64,000 bases of DNA, from the NCBI GenBank assembly GCA_018646605.1, contig JABGUL010000027.1, forward strand, positions 212,375 to 276,374, written 5' to 3'. Position numbers and translations under genes: made by a program. Every line of letters begins with the position of its first letter. Position 1 is the stretch's first letter. The stretch is from Flavobacteriaceae bacterium. Lineage in GTDB: Bacteria; Bacteroidota; Bacteroidia; Flavobacteriales; Flavobacteriaceae. Shown one piece after another: positions 1 through 10,580 of the stretch. The notes beneath the pieces were generated by a model. The model did no database searches. It was not told the origin of the DNA and saw only the letters and a list, made by a program, of their open reading frames with translations.

Positions 1-1
1 C

Positions 2-1630
2 TCCGCTTGTTCTTCGCCAAAACATATAAAAGGTGCTGTTGTAAGTGCTCGTGAAGAGGCTTCTGCAATTGGTGTTGCTGTAATGGCAAAAGGAGGAAAT
101 GCTTTTGATGCAATGATAGCTTCAGATTTAGCATTAACTGTTTGTTATCCTAACGCTGGAAATATTGCTGGAGGTGGCTTTCTTGTTTATAGAACTGCAG
201 CTGGTGAAAAAGGTAGTTTGGATTTTCGTGAAAAAGCACCTCTGGCTGCCTATGCGGATATGTACCTCGATCAGGAGGGTAATGTAATTCCAGATAAGAG
301 TTTGGTCGGTGGGTTGGCTATAGGGGTTCCTGGAACTGTTGCGGGCCTTTATGAAATTCATAAAAAATTTGGAACTATTCCTTGGAATGAATTAGTTCAG
401 CCAGCAATTAAATTAGCACGAGAGGGTTACTTGGTAACAGAAAAACAACAGAAAAGTTTAGATGGTAAAAAAGAAGACTTTATCGCAATAAACGGTAAGG
501 AAACATTCTATGCCCAAGGTTTTAAAGAAGGGGATTGGGTAAAAAACGAGGCTTTAGCTCTCACTCTTGAATTTATTGCTAAAAACGGAAAAAGCGGCTT
601 TTATAGTGGTCCAGTTGCTGATGCCCTTGTAGAGCGAGTTCAAGCCACCGGTGGAATTATTACGCACGAAGATTTGTTGAGTTATGCCCCAGTGTGGCGC
701 GAACCCGTACATTTTAAATATAAAGACTTGAGTATTTATACCATGGCACCTCCATCTAGTGGTGGAATTTGTTTGGGTCAAATAATGAAAATGATAGAGC
801 CTTATGATGTTGGACAATACAAACATAATTCGATGGAAGCAATACAAGTAATTGTAGAGGCAGAAAGACGTTCTTATGCCGATAGAAGTTTGTATTTAGG
901 AGACCCTGATTTTGTAAACATTCCACAAGATAGCCTTTTAGATATGGATTATTTAAATCAAAGAATGGATTCTTTCAGCTTTGAAAAAGCAACTAAATCA
1001 ACGGATATTTCACCAGGAACCATTGTTTGGGATGAGAGTGAAGAGACAACTCACTATTCTATTGTTGACCCCATGGGAAATGCTGTGGCTGTTACAACTA
1101 CGTTAAATGGTAGTTATGGTTCTAAGGTTTTTGTTGAACAGGGAGGTTATTTTTTAAATAATGAAATGGATGATTTTAGCAGCAAACCTGGAGTTCCAAA
1201 TATGTTTGGCTTGATTGGAGGAAAAGCCAATGCAATTGCACCGCAAAAGCGAATGCTTAGCGCTATGACTCCAACTATTGTAGAACGTGATGGTAAGCTT
1301 TCTATGGTGCTAGGAACGCCAGGTGGCTCAACGATTATCACTTCTGTTATGCAAACCCTTTTAAATGTATTTGAATTTGACATGGACATACAGACAGCTG
1401 TAAGCACTCCTCGTTTTCACCATCAGTGGTTGCCTGATATTGTCGTCTTTGAGCCTGCCTTATTTAGTCAAACTTTGATTGATTCATTAAAAAACAAGGG
1501 GTATGATGTTAAAGAGCAGTATTCAAGAATTATTGGGCGTGTAGATGCAATCTCGATTTCAGAAAACAATACAATAACAACGGGAGCAGATCCCAGAGGT
1601 GATGATGCTGCGATTCACCTTTATAAATAA
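2..1630 (+). CDS. ggt: Gamma-glutamyltransferase, lipoprotein-type (5' end cut by window)
   Basis: Gamma-glutamyltransferase of the Ntn-hydrolase superfamily, which hydrolyses or transfers the gamma-glutamyl group of glutathione outside the cytoplasm. The frame is open from base 2, so the gene begins before the window; the first ATG (83) is internal. The first codons read S-A-C-S-S, which looks like a lipobox Cys at the mature N-terminus, so I infer an anchored lipoprotein starting a short way upstream. The autocatalytic cleavage site and nucleophile are visible as TTHYSIVD (first Thr codon 1046-1048), followed by the family's NGSYGSKVFV and LNNEMDDF. The C-terminal GTPGGSTIITSV loop, typical of the small subunit, is also present. 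The protein runs to its natural stop. Identification is secure; physiological substrate is not shown. Confidence 0.93.
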   Translation, partial: SACSSPKHIKGAVVSAREEASAIGVAVMAKGGNAFDAMIASDLALTVCYPNAGNIAGGGFLVYRTAAGEKGSLDFREKAPLAAYADMYLDQEGNVIPDKSLVGGLAIGVPGTVAGLYEIHKKFGTIPWNELVQPAIKLAREGYLVTEKQQKSLDGKKEDFIAINGKETFYAQGFKEGDWVKNEALALTLEFIAKNGKSGFYSGPVADALVERVQATGGIITHEDLLSYAPVWREPVHFKYKDLSIYTMAPPSSGGICLGQIMKMIEPYDVGQYKHNSMEAIQVIVEAERRSYADRSLYLGDPDFVNIPQDSLLDMDYLNQRMDSFSFEKATKSTDISPGTIVWDESEETTHYSIVDPMGNAVAVTTTLNGSYGSKVFVEQGGYFLNNEMDDFSSKPGVPNMFGLIGGKANAIAPQKRMLSAMTPTIVERDGKLSMVLGTPGGSTIITSVMQTLLNVFEFDMDIQTAVSTPRFHHQWLPDIVVFEPALFSQTLIDSLKNKGYDVKEQYSRIIGRVDAISISENNTITTGADPRGDDAAIHLYK

Positions 1631-1664
1631 AATAATTCAAGTGCCAAGAGTTCTATATTAATGT

Positions 1665-1672
1665 TATTTTTG
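1665..1672 (+). promoter_or_regulatory. -7 promoter element for uvrA
   Basis: TATTTTTG matches the Bacteroidota -7 consensus TAnnTTTG. It lies 13 bases before the ATG at 1685 and overlaps the upstream in-frame ATG at 1661, which argues that 1661 is not the real uvrA start. No good TTG -33 match is visible at the expected distance. Confidence 0.5.
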
Positions 1673-1684
1673 TGCGCTATACTA

Positions 1685-4540
1685 ATGAAGAAGAAAGATA
1701 ATAATATTCACATCGAAGGTGCTAGGGTTCACAATTTAAAGAATCTAAACGTGTCTATTCCAAGGGATGAATTGGTTGTTATAACAGGACTCTCGGGAAG
1801 TGGTAAATCTTCTCTTGCCTTTGACACGATCTATGCAGAGGGTCAAAGACGTTATATGGAGACCTTTTCTGCCTATGTAAGACAGTTTTTGGGTAGTATG
1901 GAACGACCAGATGTAGATAAAATAGATGGGCTCTCCCCTGTCATTGCTATTGAACAGAAAACGACTTCTAAAAGTCCACGTTCTACCGTTGGAACAATTA
2001 CAGAGCTCTATGATTATATACGTCTCTTGTATGCAAGGATAGGTACAGCCTACAGTTATGTTTCTCAAGAGAAAATGGTCAGCTATACCGATGAACAAAT
2101 TCAAAACTTGATTGTCGAGGACTATTTAGATAAAAAAATCATCCTACTCGCTCCTATTGTAAAATCAAGAAAGGGACATTATAGAGAGTTGTTTGATTCA
2201 CTTTCTCGACAAGGGTTTTCAAGAGTTTGTGTTGATGGTATTATAAAGGATTTGAAGCCTGGAATGAAAGTTGATCGCTATAAAACACATGACATTGAGT
2301 TGGTTATTGATCGTTTTACGGTTAAGAAAGATGAAGACTTTATAAAACGTTTTAACGAATCCCTAGTTACTGCAATGCATTATGGAAATGATGTATTGAT
2401 GACGATGGATATGGAGACGAATTTAACACGCTATTTTAGTCGAAATTTAATGTGCCCCACCTCTGGGATTTCTTATCCTAAGCCTGAACCCAATTCCTTT
2501 TCTTTTAACTCCCCAAAGGGTATGTGTCCAGAATGTAAAGGTCTGGGAGTACAACATAAAGTGAATCATAAAAAAATCATACCAGATGATAATTTGTCGA
2601 TTTTACAGGGCGGGATAAGTCCTCTAGGAACGAAGAAAAACAATTGGACCTATCGTCAGATTGAAACCATTGCTAAATGTTATGATTTTTCGCTAACAGA
2701 CCCTATTTCAAAAATCCCTGCCAGGGCAATGGATATTATTTTGAAGGGAAGTCAGGAGAAATTTGACATTCCCTCTACTACGCTAGGTATTACACGTACG
2801 TACAAGATAGATTTTGAAGGATTAGAAAACTATATAGAATCTTCATATGAAGAGGCTGCTACGGCTAGTATTAAGCGGTGGGCCGCTAGTTTCATGGACA
2901 GCTACAATTGTGTCAGCTGTGAAGGATCGAGACTTAAAAAAGAAGCCCTCCATTTTAAATTAGCAAATCACACCATTTCAGATGTCGTGAATATGGATTT
3001 AAAAGATTTACATCATTGGATGCAAAGTCTTTCTAAAAGTCTCTCTGAAAACGAAAACAAAATTGCTTCTGAGATTATTAAAGAAATCCTTTCTCGTTTG
3101 CAATTTCTATTAAACGTTGGGTTGGAGTATTTACAATTAAATCGTTCTTCCAAGTCCCTTTCCGGAGGTGAAGCACAACGAATTAGACTTGCAACCCAAA
3201 TCGGCTCTCAGCTGGTAGGGGTTTTGTATATCCTTGATGAACCTAGTATTGGCTTGCATCAAAGAGACAATGATCGGCTGATTAATTCCTTAACTGCATT
3301 AAGGGATTTAGGAAATTCAATCATCGTAGTTGAACATGATAAAGACATGATGCTTCGTGCAGACTATTTAATTGATATGGGGCCGTTTGCAGGGAAAAAT
3401 GGAGGGGAAATTATTTCTCAAGGGACTCCAAAAGCCATTTTAGCAGAAAATACACTTACTTCTAAATATTTAAGTGGGGCAATGGAAATTGAGATTCCTT
3501 CCACAAGAAGAAAAGGAAAAGGAACAAGCCTGACCCTCTCTGGATGTACAGGAAATAATTTAAAAAATATAACTGTTGATTTCCCCTTAGGTGTTATGAT
3601 TGGTGTAACTGGAGTTTCGGGGAGTGGCAAATCTACTTTGGTAAATGAGACCCTCTACCCTATTTTAAATGCACATATTTTTAATGGCGTTAAAGTGCCT
3701 TTAGCCTATAAAAGTATTTCTGGTCTGGAATACATTGATAAAGTGGTGGATATAAATCAAAGTCCAATAGGAAGGACCCCTCGAAGTAATCCGGCTACCT
3801 ATTGTGGTGTTTTTAGTGAAATAAGAACGTTATTTACTTTGACTCCAGAAGCACAAATAAGAGGATATAAACCAGGTAGGTTTAGCTTTAATGTTGTGGG
3901 AGGCCGATGTGAAACCTGTCAAGGTGGAGGAATGAAGGTTATAGAAATGAATTTTCTCCCCGATGTTTATGTTGAGTGTGAAACCTGTCAAGGGAAACGT
4001 TTTAATCGGGAGACACTTGAGATTCGTTTTAAAGGAAAGTCAATTTCTGATGTACTGAACATGTCTATAAATGAAGCGTGTGTATTTTTCGAAGCTATTC
4101 CCAAAATCTATAGAAAGCTTAAAATGATTCAAGATGTTGGTTTGGGATACATTACGCTTGGGCAATCTTCAACAACACTCTCGGGAGGGGAAGCACAACG
4201 TATTAAATTGGCAAGTGAATTATCTAAAAAAGATACAGGTAATACATTCTATATTTTAGATGAACCTACAACGGGACTTCATTTTGAAGATATAAGAGTT
4301 CTCCTTGAAGTACTGACGATTTTGGTAAACAAAGGAAATACCGTATTAATCATAGAACACAACCTCGATGTTATCAAACAAGTGGATCATATTATTGATA
4401 TAGGCCCTGAAGGAGGTCGCTATGGTGGAGAATTGATCTGTCAAGGGACCCCGGAAGAGATTATCAACAACAAAGTGAGTCATACGGCTCTGTTTTTAAA
4501 AAAAGAATTTAAAAAGAACTTAACCCCAACCTTAGCATGA
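1685..4540 (+). CDS. uvrA: Excinuclease ABC subunit A (UvrA)
   Basis: Damage-recognition ATPase of nucleotide excision repair, acting with UvrB on DNA. About 951 residues from the start I prefer, the usual UvrA length. Two ABC modules are visible: Walker A GLSGSGKS near residues 35-42 and GVSGSGKS near 640-650, each with an SGGEAQRI signature and a DEPS/DEPT Walker B. Zinc-finger cysteines occur as CPTSG...CPECKG and CETCQGG...CETCQGK. An in-frame ATG at 1661 would add eight residues, but it sits inside a -7 promoter element, so 1685 (MKKKDN) is chosen. The stop overlaps the next gene by four bases (ATGA), suggesting co-transcription with the LOG-family gene. Confidence 0.97.
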   Translation: MKKKDNNIHIEGARVHNLKNLNVSIPRDELVVITGLSGSGKSSLAFDTIYAEGQRRYMETFSAYVRQFLGSMERPDVDKIDGLSPVIAIEQKTTSKSPRSTVGTITELYDYIRLLYARIGTAYSYVSQEKMVSYTDEQIQNLIVEDYLDKKIILLAPIVKSRKGHYRELFDSLSRQGFSRVCVDGIIKDLKPGMKVDRYKTHDIELVIDRFTVKKDEDFIKRFNESLVTAMHYGNDVLMTMDMETNLTRYFSRNLMCPTSGISYPKPEPNSFSFNSPKGMCPECKGLGVQHKVNHKKIIPDDNLSILQGGISPLGTKKNNWTYRQIETIAKCYDFSLTDPISKIPARAMDIILKGSQEKFDIPSTTLGITRTYKIDFEGLENYIESSYEEAATASIKRWAASFMDSYNCVSCEGSRLKKEALHFKLANHTISDVVNMDLKDLHHWMQSLSKSLSENENKIASEIIKEILSRLQFLLNVGLEYLQLNRSSKSLSGGEAQRIRLATQIGSQLVGVLYILDEPSIGLHQRDNDRLINSLTALRDLGNSIIVVEHDKDMMLRADYLIDMGPFAGKNGGEIISQGTPKAILAENTLTSKYLSGAMEIEIPSTRRKGKGTSLTLSGCTGNNLKNITVDFPLGVMIGVTGVSGSGKSTLVNETLYPILNAHIFNGVKVPLAYKSISGLEYIDKVVDINQSPIGRTPRSNPATYCGVFSEIRTLFTLTPEAQIRGYKPGRFSFNVVGGRCETCQGGGMKVIEMNFLPDVYVECETCQGKRFNRETLEIRFKGKSISDVLNMSINEACVFFEAIPKIYRKLKMIQDVGLGYITLGQSSTTLSGGEAQRIKLASELSKKDTGNTFYILDEPTTGLHFEDIRVLLEVLTILVNKGNTVLIIEHNLDVIKQVDHIIDIGPEGGRYGGELICQGTPEEIINNKVSHTALFLKKEFKKNLTPTLA

Positions 4541-5220
4541 CAACAAATCAAAATAAAAATTGGAATGAAATAAAAACAAATGATTCATGGGCTTTATTCA
4601 AAATCATGAGTGAATTTGTGGAGGGCTATGAAAAAATGAGTGCTATTGGGCCTTGTATTTCTGTTTTTGGTTCTGCCAGAACCCCTGAAGACCACCCTAC
4701 CTATAAGCTTACAGTTAAAATTGCTGAAGCCATAGCGCGTTCTGGATATGGAATTATTAGTGGCGGAGGTCCAGGCATTATGGAAGCTGCAAATCGTGGG
4801 GCTCAAAATGTAGGAGGAACTTCTGTGGGCTTAAATATTAATCTTCCATTTGAACAAAAAAGCAACCCTTACATAGATCAAGATAAACTCATCGATTTTC
4901 AATATTTTTTTGTACGAAAGGTAATGTTTGTTAAATACGCACAAGGCTTTGTGGTAATGCCTGGAGGTGTGGGCACCCTCGATGAACTATTTGAAGCTTT
5001 CACTCTTTTACAGACCTCTAAAGTGGCTAAATTTCCTATAATTCTGGTTGGTAGTTCTTATTGGAATGGCTTGGTGGATTGGATTAAAAATACCCTGCTT
5101 GAAGAAAAAAATATTAGCCCAGCGGATTTGGATTTTTTTGTTGTTGTAGATACAGTTGACGAAGTTATGGACAATCTGAATCAGTTCTACAGTAAAGATA
5201 ATTTTAAACCCAATTTTTGA
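4537..5220 (+). CDS. LOG family protein (TIGR00730 Rossmann fold)
   Basis: Member of the LONELY GUY / lysine-decarboxylase-like Rossmann-fold family (TIGR00730), whose characterised members are cytokinin riboside 5'-monophosphate phosphoribohydrolases or nucleotide hydrolases. The diagnostic PGGVGTLDE motif is at residues 142-150 and a GGGPGIMEA nucleotide-binding loop lies near residue 75. Length of 227 residues is normal. It overlaps uvrA at its 5' end by four bases, and its TGA stop shares one base with the ATG of the following gene, so three genes appear to form one transcription unit. Old annotations as lysine decarboxylase are not supported. The actual substrate cannot be read from sequence. 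Confidence 0.9.
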   Translation: MTTNQNKNWNEIKTNDSWALFKIMSEFVEGYEKMSAIGPCISVFGSARTPEDHPTYKLTVKIAEAIARSGYGIISGGGPGIMEAANRGAQNVGGTSVGLNINLPFEQKSNPYIDQDKLIDFQYFFVRKVMFVKYAQGFVVMPGGVGTLDELFEAFTLLQTSKVAKFPIILVGSSYWNGLVDWIKNTLLEEKNISPADLDFFVVVDTVDEVMDNLNQFYSKDNFKPNF

Positions 5221-8084
5221 TGCAAAACCCTTTTGTTTTTTTTGTTAAAAGCTTTGTTTGTGTTGCCTTATTGCTATTCACATCAAATTTAATAGCACAA
5301 AAAACAAAATATAAAATTGACGCTACCTTAGACTCTGAAGAGCGATTAATTTTTGTTAAACAAAAAATTATATTCACTAATCCTGATACAGAAAAATTAA
5401 ATGTACTTTTCCTTCAAGATTGGATAAATGCATATAAAAACACACAAACTCCACTAGCAAAAAGATTTGCTGAAGACTTTAGTAGAAGCTTTTATTCCTC
5501 TGCAAAAAGTAAATTAGGGTTTACTGTTCTTGACACAGTGCATAGCCCCTCCAACCCTCTCGTTTGGAAAAGACTCGAAGATCAGCCAGATATTATTAAA
5601 ATCACACTGCCTGAATATCTTGCTCCAGGAGCAACTACAACACTAACACTAAACTATACGATTAAGATACCAGACAGTAAATTTACCAGAATGGGAATCA
5701 ATGATTCTGGAAAAGTATATCTAAACCATTGGAACATCGTTGTTGCTCCTTTTAGAAAAGGAAAGTGGCAACTTCAGAGTAATTTAAATCTTGAGGATTA
5801 TAGTGGTCCAGCGTCAGACTATGAGTTAAGTTGGCATTATCCCAATAAATACCACCTAACAAGTAATTTAATTGAAACGAAAAACAATGAGGTAGACAGC
5901 CTGAAGCACACTCATTTTAGTGATGTTGATAGAATTCAAGCTGACTTTGTTTTTGACACTTCAAATCGTTTCCTCACGATTCCGCTTGATAATGGAAAGG
6001 TAGTGGTAACAGACTTACTTCCCCCTAGCTCTGGAAGTGTAGACTTAAAAGCGACTATCGAACGGGTAGTTAAATATGCAGACACTCTTTTTACTCCTTT
6101 TCCAAACCAGAAAATTTTAATTTTAAAATCAAGCTATGACAAAAATCCATTTTATGGATTGAGTCAATTGCAAACTGAAGTTAGAATATCAAAGAATAAA
6201 ACATTAAACTTAAAGTTCTTTTCAGACACCTTTTTTTACGAAATAAAATTACTAAAAGCCTATTTCGGAAGGTATATCAATCAAACTTTAGCTATTGATA
6301 AAAGAGAGGAACATTGGGTTATAGGTGGATTACACACCTACGCAATGATAAAGTATATAGAAACCTTTTATCCAGATCAAAAATTTTTAGGAAAACTCGC
6401 CGAATTTAAAATCCTAAATTTAACGCTACTAAAAAAATATAGTGTTGCTAAACTAGGATTCAATGATGCGTATGAATTTATCTATGAATTTGTTGAGAAT
6501 TCAAATATCCACCAAGCAGACAAACAATCAAAAGACAAGCTATCTAAATTCAATGAAAAGATTGCGGGACCTAATCATGTAGGAGTTGGACTTCGCTATA
6601 TAGAGGCATATCAGAATAATGATTGGTTACCTTCCAAGCTCAAAGAGTATCTAAATTTTAAAGGCAAATTAGATTTTGAGACCCTTTTAAGAACTGAGGA
6701 TGAAGATTTAGATTGGTTTTTTGATTTGTATCTTAAAGAACGAAAATCATTTGATTTAAAAATTAAAGAGTTTCAAAAAACTACAGATTCGATTCGTTTT
6801 AAGGTAGTTAGTAGAGATCAACGATCGTTACCTGTGTTAGTGGGATTGGTAAAAGATGATGAGGTAATTAAGCAAGAATGGCTTAAGCTAAATAAAAATG
6901 ATACTGTCATCACCTGGAATCGTGCAGAAGCAGATTATGTGGCGATAAATCCGAAAATTAATTTTCCTGAAGCAAATAAAGGGAATAATTGGAAATCTAT
7001 CCGAAATCCTTTAGGCATGAAGCCACTCAAATTTACTTTAGTTAAAGATGCTGAAGACCTTCAGCGGGAACAGATATTTTTTCACCCTGTGTTTGATTTT
7101 AATGCTTATGATGGCATAACTTCAGGTGTTCGCTTTTATAACAGTCGGATAAAAAACAGGCCTTTTGAATTTGATTTTCATCCGCAATATTCATTTGTTG
7201 AAAAAAGTATCGTTGGCTTTTTTAAAGCAGATTATAAATTATTTAAAGCAAACAGCAGGAATTACCTAACCCGCTTTAGAGTTTCTGGGAGTAGTTTTCA
7301 TTATGATTCAAATTATCGATACACGGTCTTAATTCCATCAATAGGATGGTCTTTTAGGCCAGAAAATATTCGGGATAACAAAAGACAAATTCTTCAATTA
7401 GCATGGTATAATGTGTTTCGCGATAAATCTCCTAATGTAATAACGAACCCTGATTATAGCATATTGAATTTACGCCATGTTTTTGTGAGAAACAATACGA
7501 TTGACTATTTAAGTGCGAGAAGTAATATTGAATTTTCTGAGCCCTTTGGTAAAATTCAATTTAGTGGGCAAGCGCGAAAGCTCTTCCCTAGAGGAAGGCA
7601 ATTAAGCGCTAGGATTTTTCTTGGGAAATTTCTTTGGCACAACACTTTGGATACACAGTTTTTTGATTTTAACTTAAATAGACCGTCTGATTATCTTTTT
7701 CAATATGGTTATTTGGGTAGGTCAGAGACAAGTGGTATTTACAGTCAACAGTTTATCCCTTCTGAAGGTGGTTTTAAATCAAAGTTTGAGCAATCTACAG
7801 CAAATGATTATATGTTTTCTTTAAATGCTTCAATGGGAATTTGGAAGTGGCTTGAAGTGTATGGAGATGTAGGGGTATTGAAAAACATAAACAGAGACGC
7901 TAAATCTTATTTTGATTCAGGATTGAAATTAAATTTAAGCCCTGATTATTTAGAGATATATCTCCCTATATTTTCTTCCAATGGGTTTGAATTGACACAG
8001 CCTAGGTTTGCCACTAAGATCCGCTTTATTTTAGATCCTGGATTCAATACTCTTACGAGCTTATTTACCCGTAAGTGGTTTTAA
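5220..8084 (+). CDS. Secreted degenerate M1-peptidase-like protein with C-terminal beta-barrel-like region
   Basis: A 954-residue exported protein. The N-terminus has a signal peptide (basic start, hydrophobic LLLFTSNLIA, cleavage after IAQ). Residues roughly 20-560 resemble gluzincin M1 aminopeptidases in layout. The zinc site is lost: where HExxH is expected the sequence is Y340-E-I-K-L344, followed by KAYFG in place of QWFG, and the usual WxNEGxAxY reads W366-V-I-G-G-L-H-T-Y. A Glu sits at 363, the x18 spacing, but both His ligands are missing. From about residue 620 the sequence is rich in alternating aromatic/polar strands and ends in an aromatic residue (RKWF), as in outer-membrane barrels. 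I choose ATG 5220 over TTG 5217. Such proteins are often labelled metalloprotease; catalysis by the normal mechanism is unlikely. Confidence 0.72.
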   Translation: MQNPFVFFVKSFVCVALLLFTSNLIAQKTKYKIDATLDSEERLIFVKQKIIFTNPDTEKLNVLFLQDWINAYKNTQTPLAKRFAEDFSRSFYSSAKSKLGFTVLDTVHSPSNPLVWKRLEDQPDIIKITLPEYLAPGATTTLTLNYTIKIPDSKFTRMGINDSGKVYLNHWNIVVAPFRKGKWQLQSNLNLEDYSGPASDYELSWHYPNKYHLTSNLIETKNNEVDSLKHTHFSDVDRIQADFVFDTSNRFLTIPLDNGKVVVTDLLPPSSGSVDLKATIERVVKYADTLFTPFPNQKILILKSSYDKNPFYGLSQLQTEVRISKNKTLNLKFFSDTFFYEIKLLKAYFGRYINQTLAIDKREEHWVIGGLHTYAMIKYIETFYPDQKFLGKLAEFKILNLTLLKKYSVAKLGFNDAYEFIYEFVENSNIHQADKQSKDKLSKFNEKIAGPNHVGVGLRYIEAYQNNDWLPSKLKEYLNFKGKLDFETLLRTEDEDLDWFFDLYLKERKSFDLKIKEFQKTTDSIRFKVVSRDQRSLPVLVGLVKDDEVIKQEWLKLNKNDTVITWNRAEADYVAINPKINFPEANKGNNWKSIRNPLGMKPLKFTLVKDAEDLQREQIFFHPVFDFNAYDGITSGVRFYNSRIKNRPFEFDFHPQYSFVEKSIVGFFKADYKLFKANSRNYLTRFRVSGSSFHYDSNYRYTVLIPSIGWSFRPENIRDNKRQILQLAWYNVFRDKSPNVITNPDYSILNLRHVFVRNNTIDYLSARSNIEFSEPFGKIQFSGQARKLFPRGRQLSARIFLGKFLWHNTLDTQFFDFNLNRPSDYLFQYGYLGRSETSGIYSQQFIPSEGGFKSKFEQSTANDYMFSLNASMGIWKWLEVYGDVGVLKNINRDAKSYFDSGLKLNLSPDYLEIYLPIFSSNGFELTQPRFATKIRFILDPGFNTLTSLFTRKWF

Positions 8085-8125
8085 ATTAACGACTTATAAA
8101 AGTTCTTAAAATCGCTTTAATCCCC

Positions 8126-8159
8126 TTGTTTAAAGACCGCATTATTTTTTGTATTTTTG
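8126..8159 (+). promoter_or_regulatory. Promoter of the E1 dehydrogenase gene
   Basis: TATTTTTG at 8152-8159 matches TAnnTTTG, with TTG at 8126-8128 as a possible -33 element (23-bp gap, slightly long). The next ATG in frame is only ten bases downstream at 8169, giving a very short leader. Confidence 0.5.
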
Positions 8160-8168
8160 CAACTCACA

Positions 8169-10580
8169 ATGAATATTCAGAATCAAGAAAACGACCTTAA
8201 AATTACCTTTGAGGCCTTTAAAAATCAAGTTTTAGAGGATTACAAACTTGCCGTCTTAAGTAGAGAGTGTAGTTATATGGGAAGACGCGAAGTTTTCTCT
8301 GGTAAAGGTAAATTTGGAATATTTGGTGACGGGAAAGAATTACCACAACTTGCACTCAACCATTTCTTTAAAAATGGAGACTTTAGATCTGGTTATTACA
8401 GAGATCAAACTCTTTTATTTGCTCAAGGATTACTGACGGTAGAGAATGTTTTTGCAGCACTTTATGCAGATCTTGATATTGAACGCGAACCGATGTCAGG
8501 AGGGCGCCAAATGGGGGGTCACTTTGTCACTTCTAGTAGAGATTCTGAGGGCAATTGGAAAAATCTTTTAGATCAAAAAAATCATAGTGGAGATATATCT
8601 CCCACAGGCTCACAAATGCCTCGCCTTTTAGGATTGGCTCAAGCTTCAAAAGTATATCGAACCCACAAAACAAATAATGTTCAGCTTTTTTCAGATAATG
8701 GTAATGAAATCGCCTGGGGTACAATAGGTAACGCTTCTACCAGTGAAGGGATGTTTTTTGAAACCCTTAATGCTGCAGGTGTAATGCAAGTTCCAATGGT
8801 AATAAGCGTTTGGGATGATGAATATGGAATTTCAGTATCAAATAAAGACCAAACAGTCAAAGAAAGTATCTCAGAAGCCTTAAAAGGATTTCAAAGAACA
8901 GAGGATGCTCCTGGTTTTGAAATCATTCAAGTAAAAGGATGGGATTACCTTGCTTTAATTGAGGCTTATTCATTCGCTGCAAAAATTGCAAGAACGGAGC
9001 ATGTACCTGTTTTAGTTCATGTTATTGAACTAACCCAGCCGCTTGGGCACTCTTCCTCAGGCTCTCATGAGCGCTACAAGTCTAAAGAACGGCTTGCATG
9101 GGAAAAGAAATATGATTGTAATGACAAGATGCGTTCATGGATTATCAAAGAGGGATTTGCAACAGAAGAATTTTTAGTTCAAATCGAGGAGGACGCCAAG
9201 AAAAAAGTACGCATAGCAAGAAAATCAGCTTGGGAGAGTTATATAACTCCAATCTTAAAGGAAAAAGAAAATCTTTTAAGCTATTTAGAGGTTTTAAGAA
9301 AAGTAACGCATAATGATGCTCAATTACAAGTCATATTTTCAGAATTAGAGAATGCATTAGACTTAGGGTATAAAGATATTATTTCTGCAGGACGCCAGAT
9401 AAAACAAGTGTTGTCTAATTATTCAAACTCTGATACAAGCAAATTTAATGAGTGGCTGAATCAACTGACTGTATATGTGAGTCAAAAAATATCATCTCAC
9501 CTATACACTGTTTCTAAGGCGGATCTTATCGCTTTTAAGGCCACACCCCCTATTTATAACGAAGAGTCCAGATCAGTAGATGGTCGAATGATCATAAGAG
9601 ATAATTTTGAAGCACTACTTAAAAAGTACGATACCCTTTTGATGTTTGGAGAGGATGTTGGTAAAATTGGTGATGTAAATCAAGGTCTAGAAGGATTGCA
9701 AGCTAAGTTTGGAGCACTTCGAATAGCAGATACTGGAATTCGAGAAGCGTCTATTGTAGGACAAGGGATTGGAATGGCACTTAGGGGATTACGACCCATT
9801 GCTGAAATCCAATACTTAGACTACATTCTTTATTGCATTCAAATATTAAGTGATGATTTATCAAGTATGAATTATCGTACTGTAGGTCAGCAAATTGCGC
9901 CTTTGATTATTCGAACACGAGGACACCGTTTGGAAGGGATATGGCATTCAGGATCTCCCATGGGAGGAATGATTCATTTACTTAGAGGAATGCATATTCT
10001 TGTGCCCAGAAATATGGTTCAAGCCGCTGGTTTTTATAATACATTAATGATTATCGAACAACCTGCTATTGTTGTTGAATCACTAAATGGCTATCGTTTG
10101 AAAGAAAAATGCCCTTCAAATTTGGGAGAATTTACCTTAGAATTAGGTAAAATCGAAATCCTAATGCAAGGAACTGATATAACAGTAGTTTCCTATGGAT
10201 CTACATTGAGAATTGTACAAGAGGCGTCAAAGCGGTTACAACAAGCAGGAATTTCAATTGAAGTAATTGATATTCAGTGCTTGATACCCTTTGACTTAAA
10301 AGAAGAAATTCGTAAGAGTGTTGCTAAGACAAACCGACTTTTAATTGTAGATGAAGATGTACCTGGTGGAGCTTCTTCCTACATTCTGCAACAACTAATT
10401 GAAAAACAAAACGTTTTTCCTTTGTTAGATAGCGCACCAAAATTAGTTTCAGCAAAAGCGCATAGGCCTGCTTATGGTGGGGATGGTGATTACTTTTCAA
10501 AACCTTCCGCAGACGATATATTTGAAGCTGCTTATGCCATTATGCATGAGGCAAACCCATCAGCGTTTCCAACCTATTAA
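8169..10580 (+). CDS. 2-oxoacid (branched-chain type) dehydrogenase E1, alpha-beta fusion
   Basis: Thiamine-diphosphate dependent E1 component of a 2-oxoacid dehydrogenase complex, most like branched-chain 2-oxoisovalerate dehydrogenase, decarboxylating the oxoacid and passing the acyl group to E2 lipoate. The first half (about residues 1-380) is an alpha subunit: RSGYYRDQT, GGRQMGGHF, GNASTSEGMFFETLN and the phosphorylation-loop-like HSSSGSHERYK are visible. The second half (about 460-800) is a beta subunit with FGEDVG, DTGIREASIVGQGIGMAL and HSGSPMGG. Both are separate polypeptides in many bacteria; the fused 800-residue form is common in Bacteroidota. A TTG at 8157 lies inside the -7 element, so ATG 8169 is taken as start. 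It converges on holA with a four-base overlap. Substrate (branched-chain versus other oxoacid) is inferred. Confidence 0.9.
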   Translation: MNIQNQENDLKITFEAFKNQVLEDYKLAVLSRECSYMGRREVFSGKGKFGIFGDGKELPQLALNHFFKNGDFRSGYYRDQTLLFAQGLLTVENVFAALYADLDIEREPMSGGRQMGGHFVTSSRDSEGNWKNLLDQKNHSGDISPTGSQMPRLLGLAQASKVYRTHKTNNVQLFSDNGNEIAWGTIGNASTSEGMFFETLNAAGVMQVPMVISVWDDEYGISVSNKDQTVKESISEALKGFQRTEDAPGFEIIQVKGWDYLALIEAYSFAAKIARTEHVPVLVHVIELTQPLGHSSSGSHERYKSKERLAWEKKYDCNDKMRSWIIKEGFATEEFLVQIEEDAKKKVRIARKSAWESYITPILKEKENLLSYLEVLRKVTHNDAQLQVIFSELENALDLGYKDIISAGRQIKQVLSNYSNSDTSKFNEWLNQLTVYVSQKISSHLYTVSKADLIAFKATPPIYNEESRSVDGRMIIRDNFEALLKKYDTLLMFGEDVGKIGDVNQGLEGLQAKFGALRIADTGIREASIVGQGIGMALRGLRPIAEIQYLDYILYCIQILSDDLSSMNYRTVGQQIAPLIIRTRGHRLEGIWHSGSPMGGMIHLLRGMHILVPRNMVQAAGFYNTLMIIEQPAIVVESLNGYRLKEKCPSNLGEFTLELGKIEILMQGTDITVVSYGSTLRIVQEASKRLQQAGISIEVIDIQCLIPFDLKEEIRKSVAKTNRLLIVDEDVPGGASSYILQQLIEKQNVFPLLDSAPKLVSAKAHRPAYGGDGDYFSKPSADDIFEAAYAIMHEANPSAFPTY

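Noticed and set aside
4537..5220. Lysine decarboxylase
   Set aside because: The PGGxGT motif defines the LOG family; the decarboxylase label is an old misannotation.
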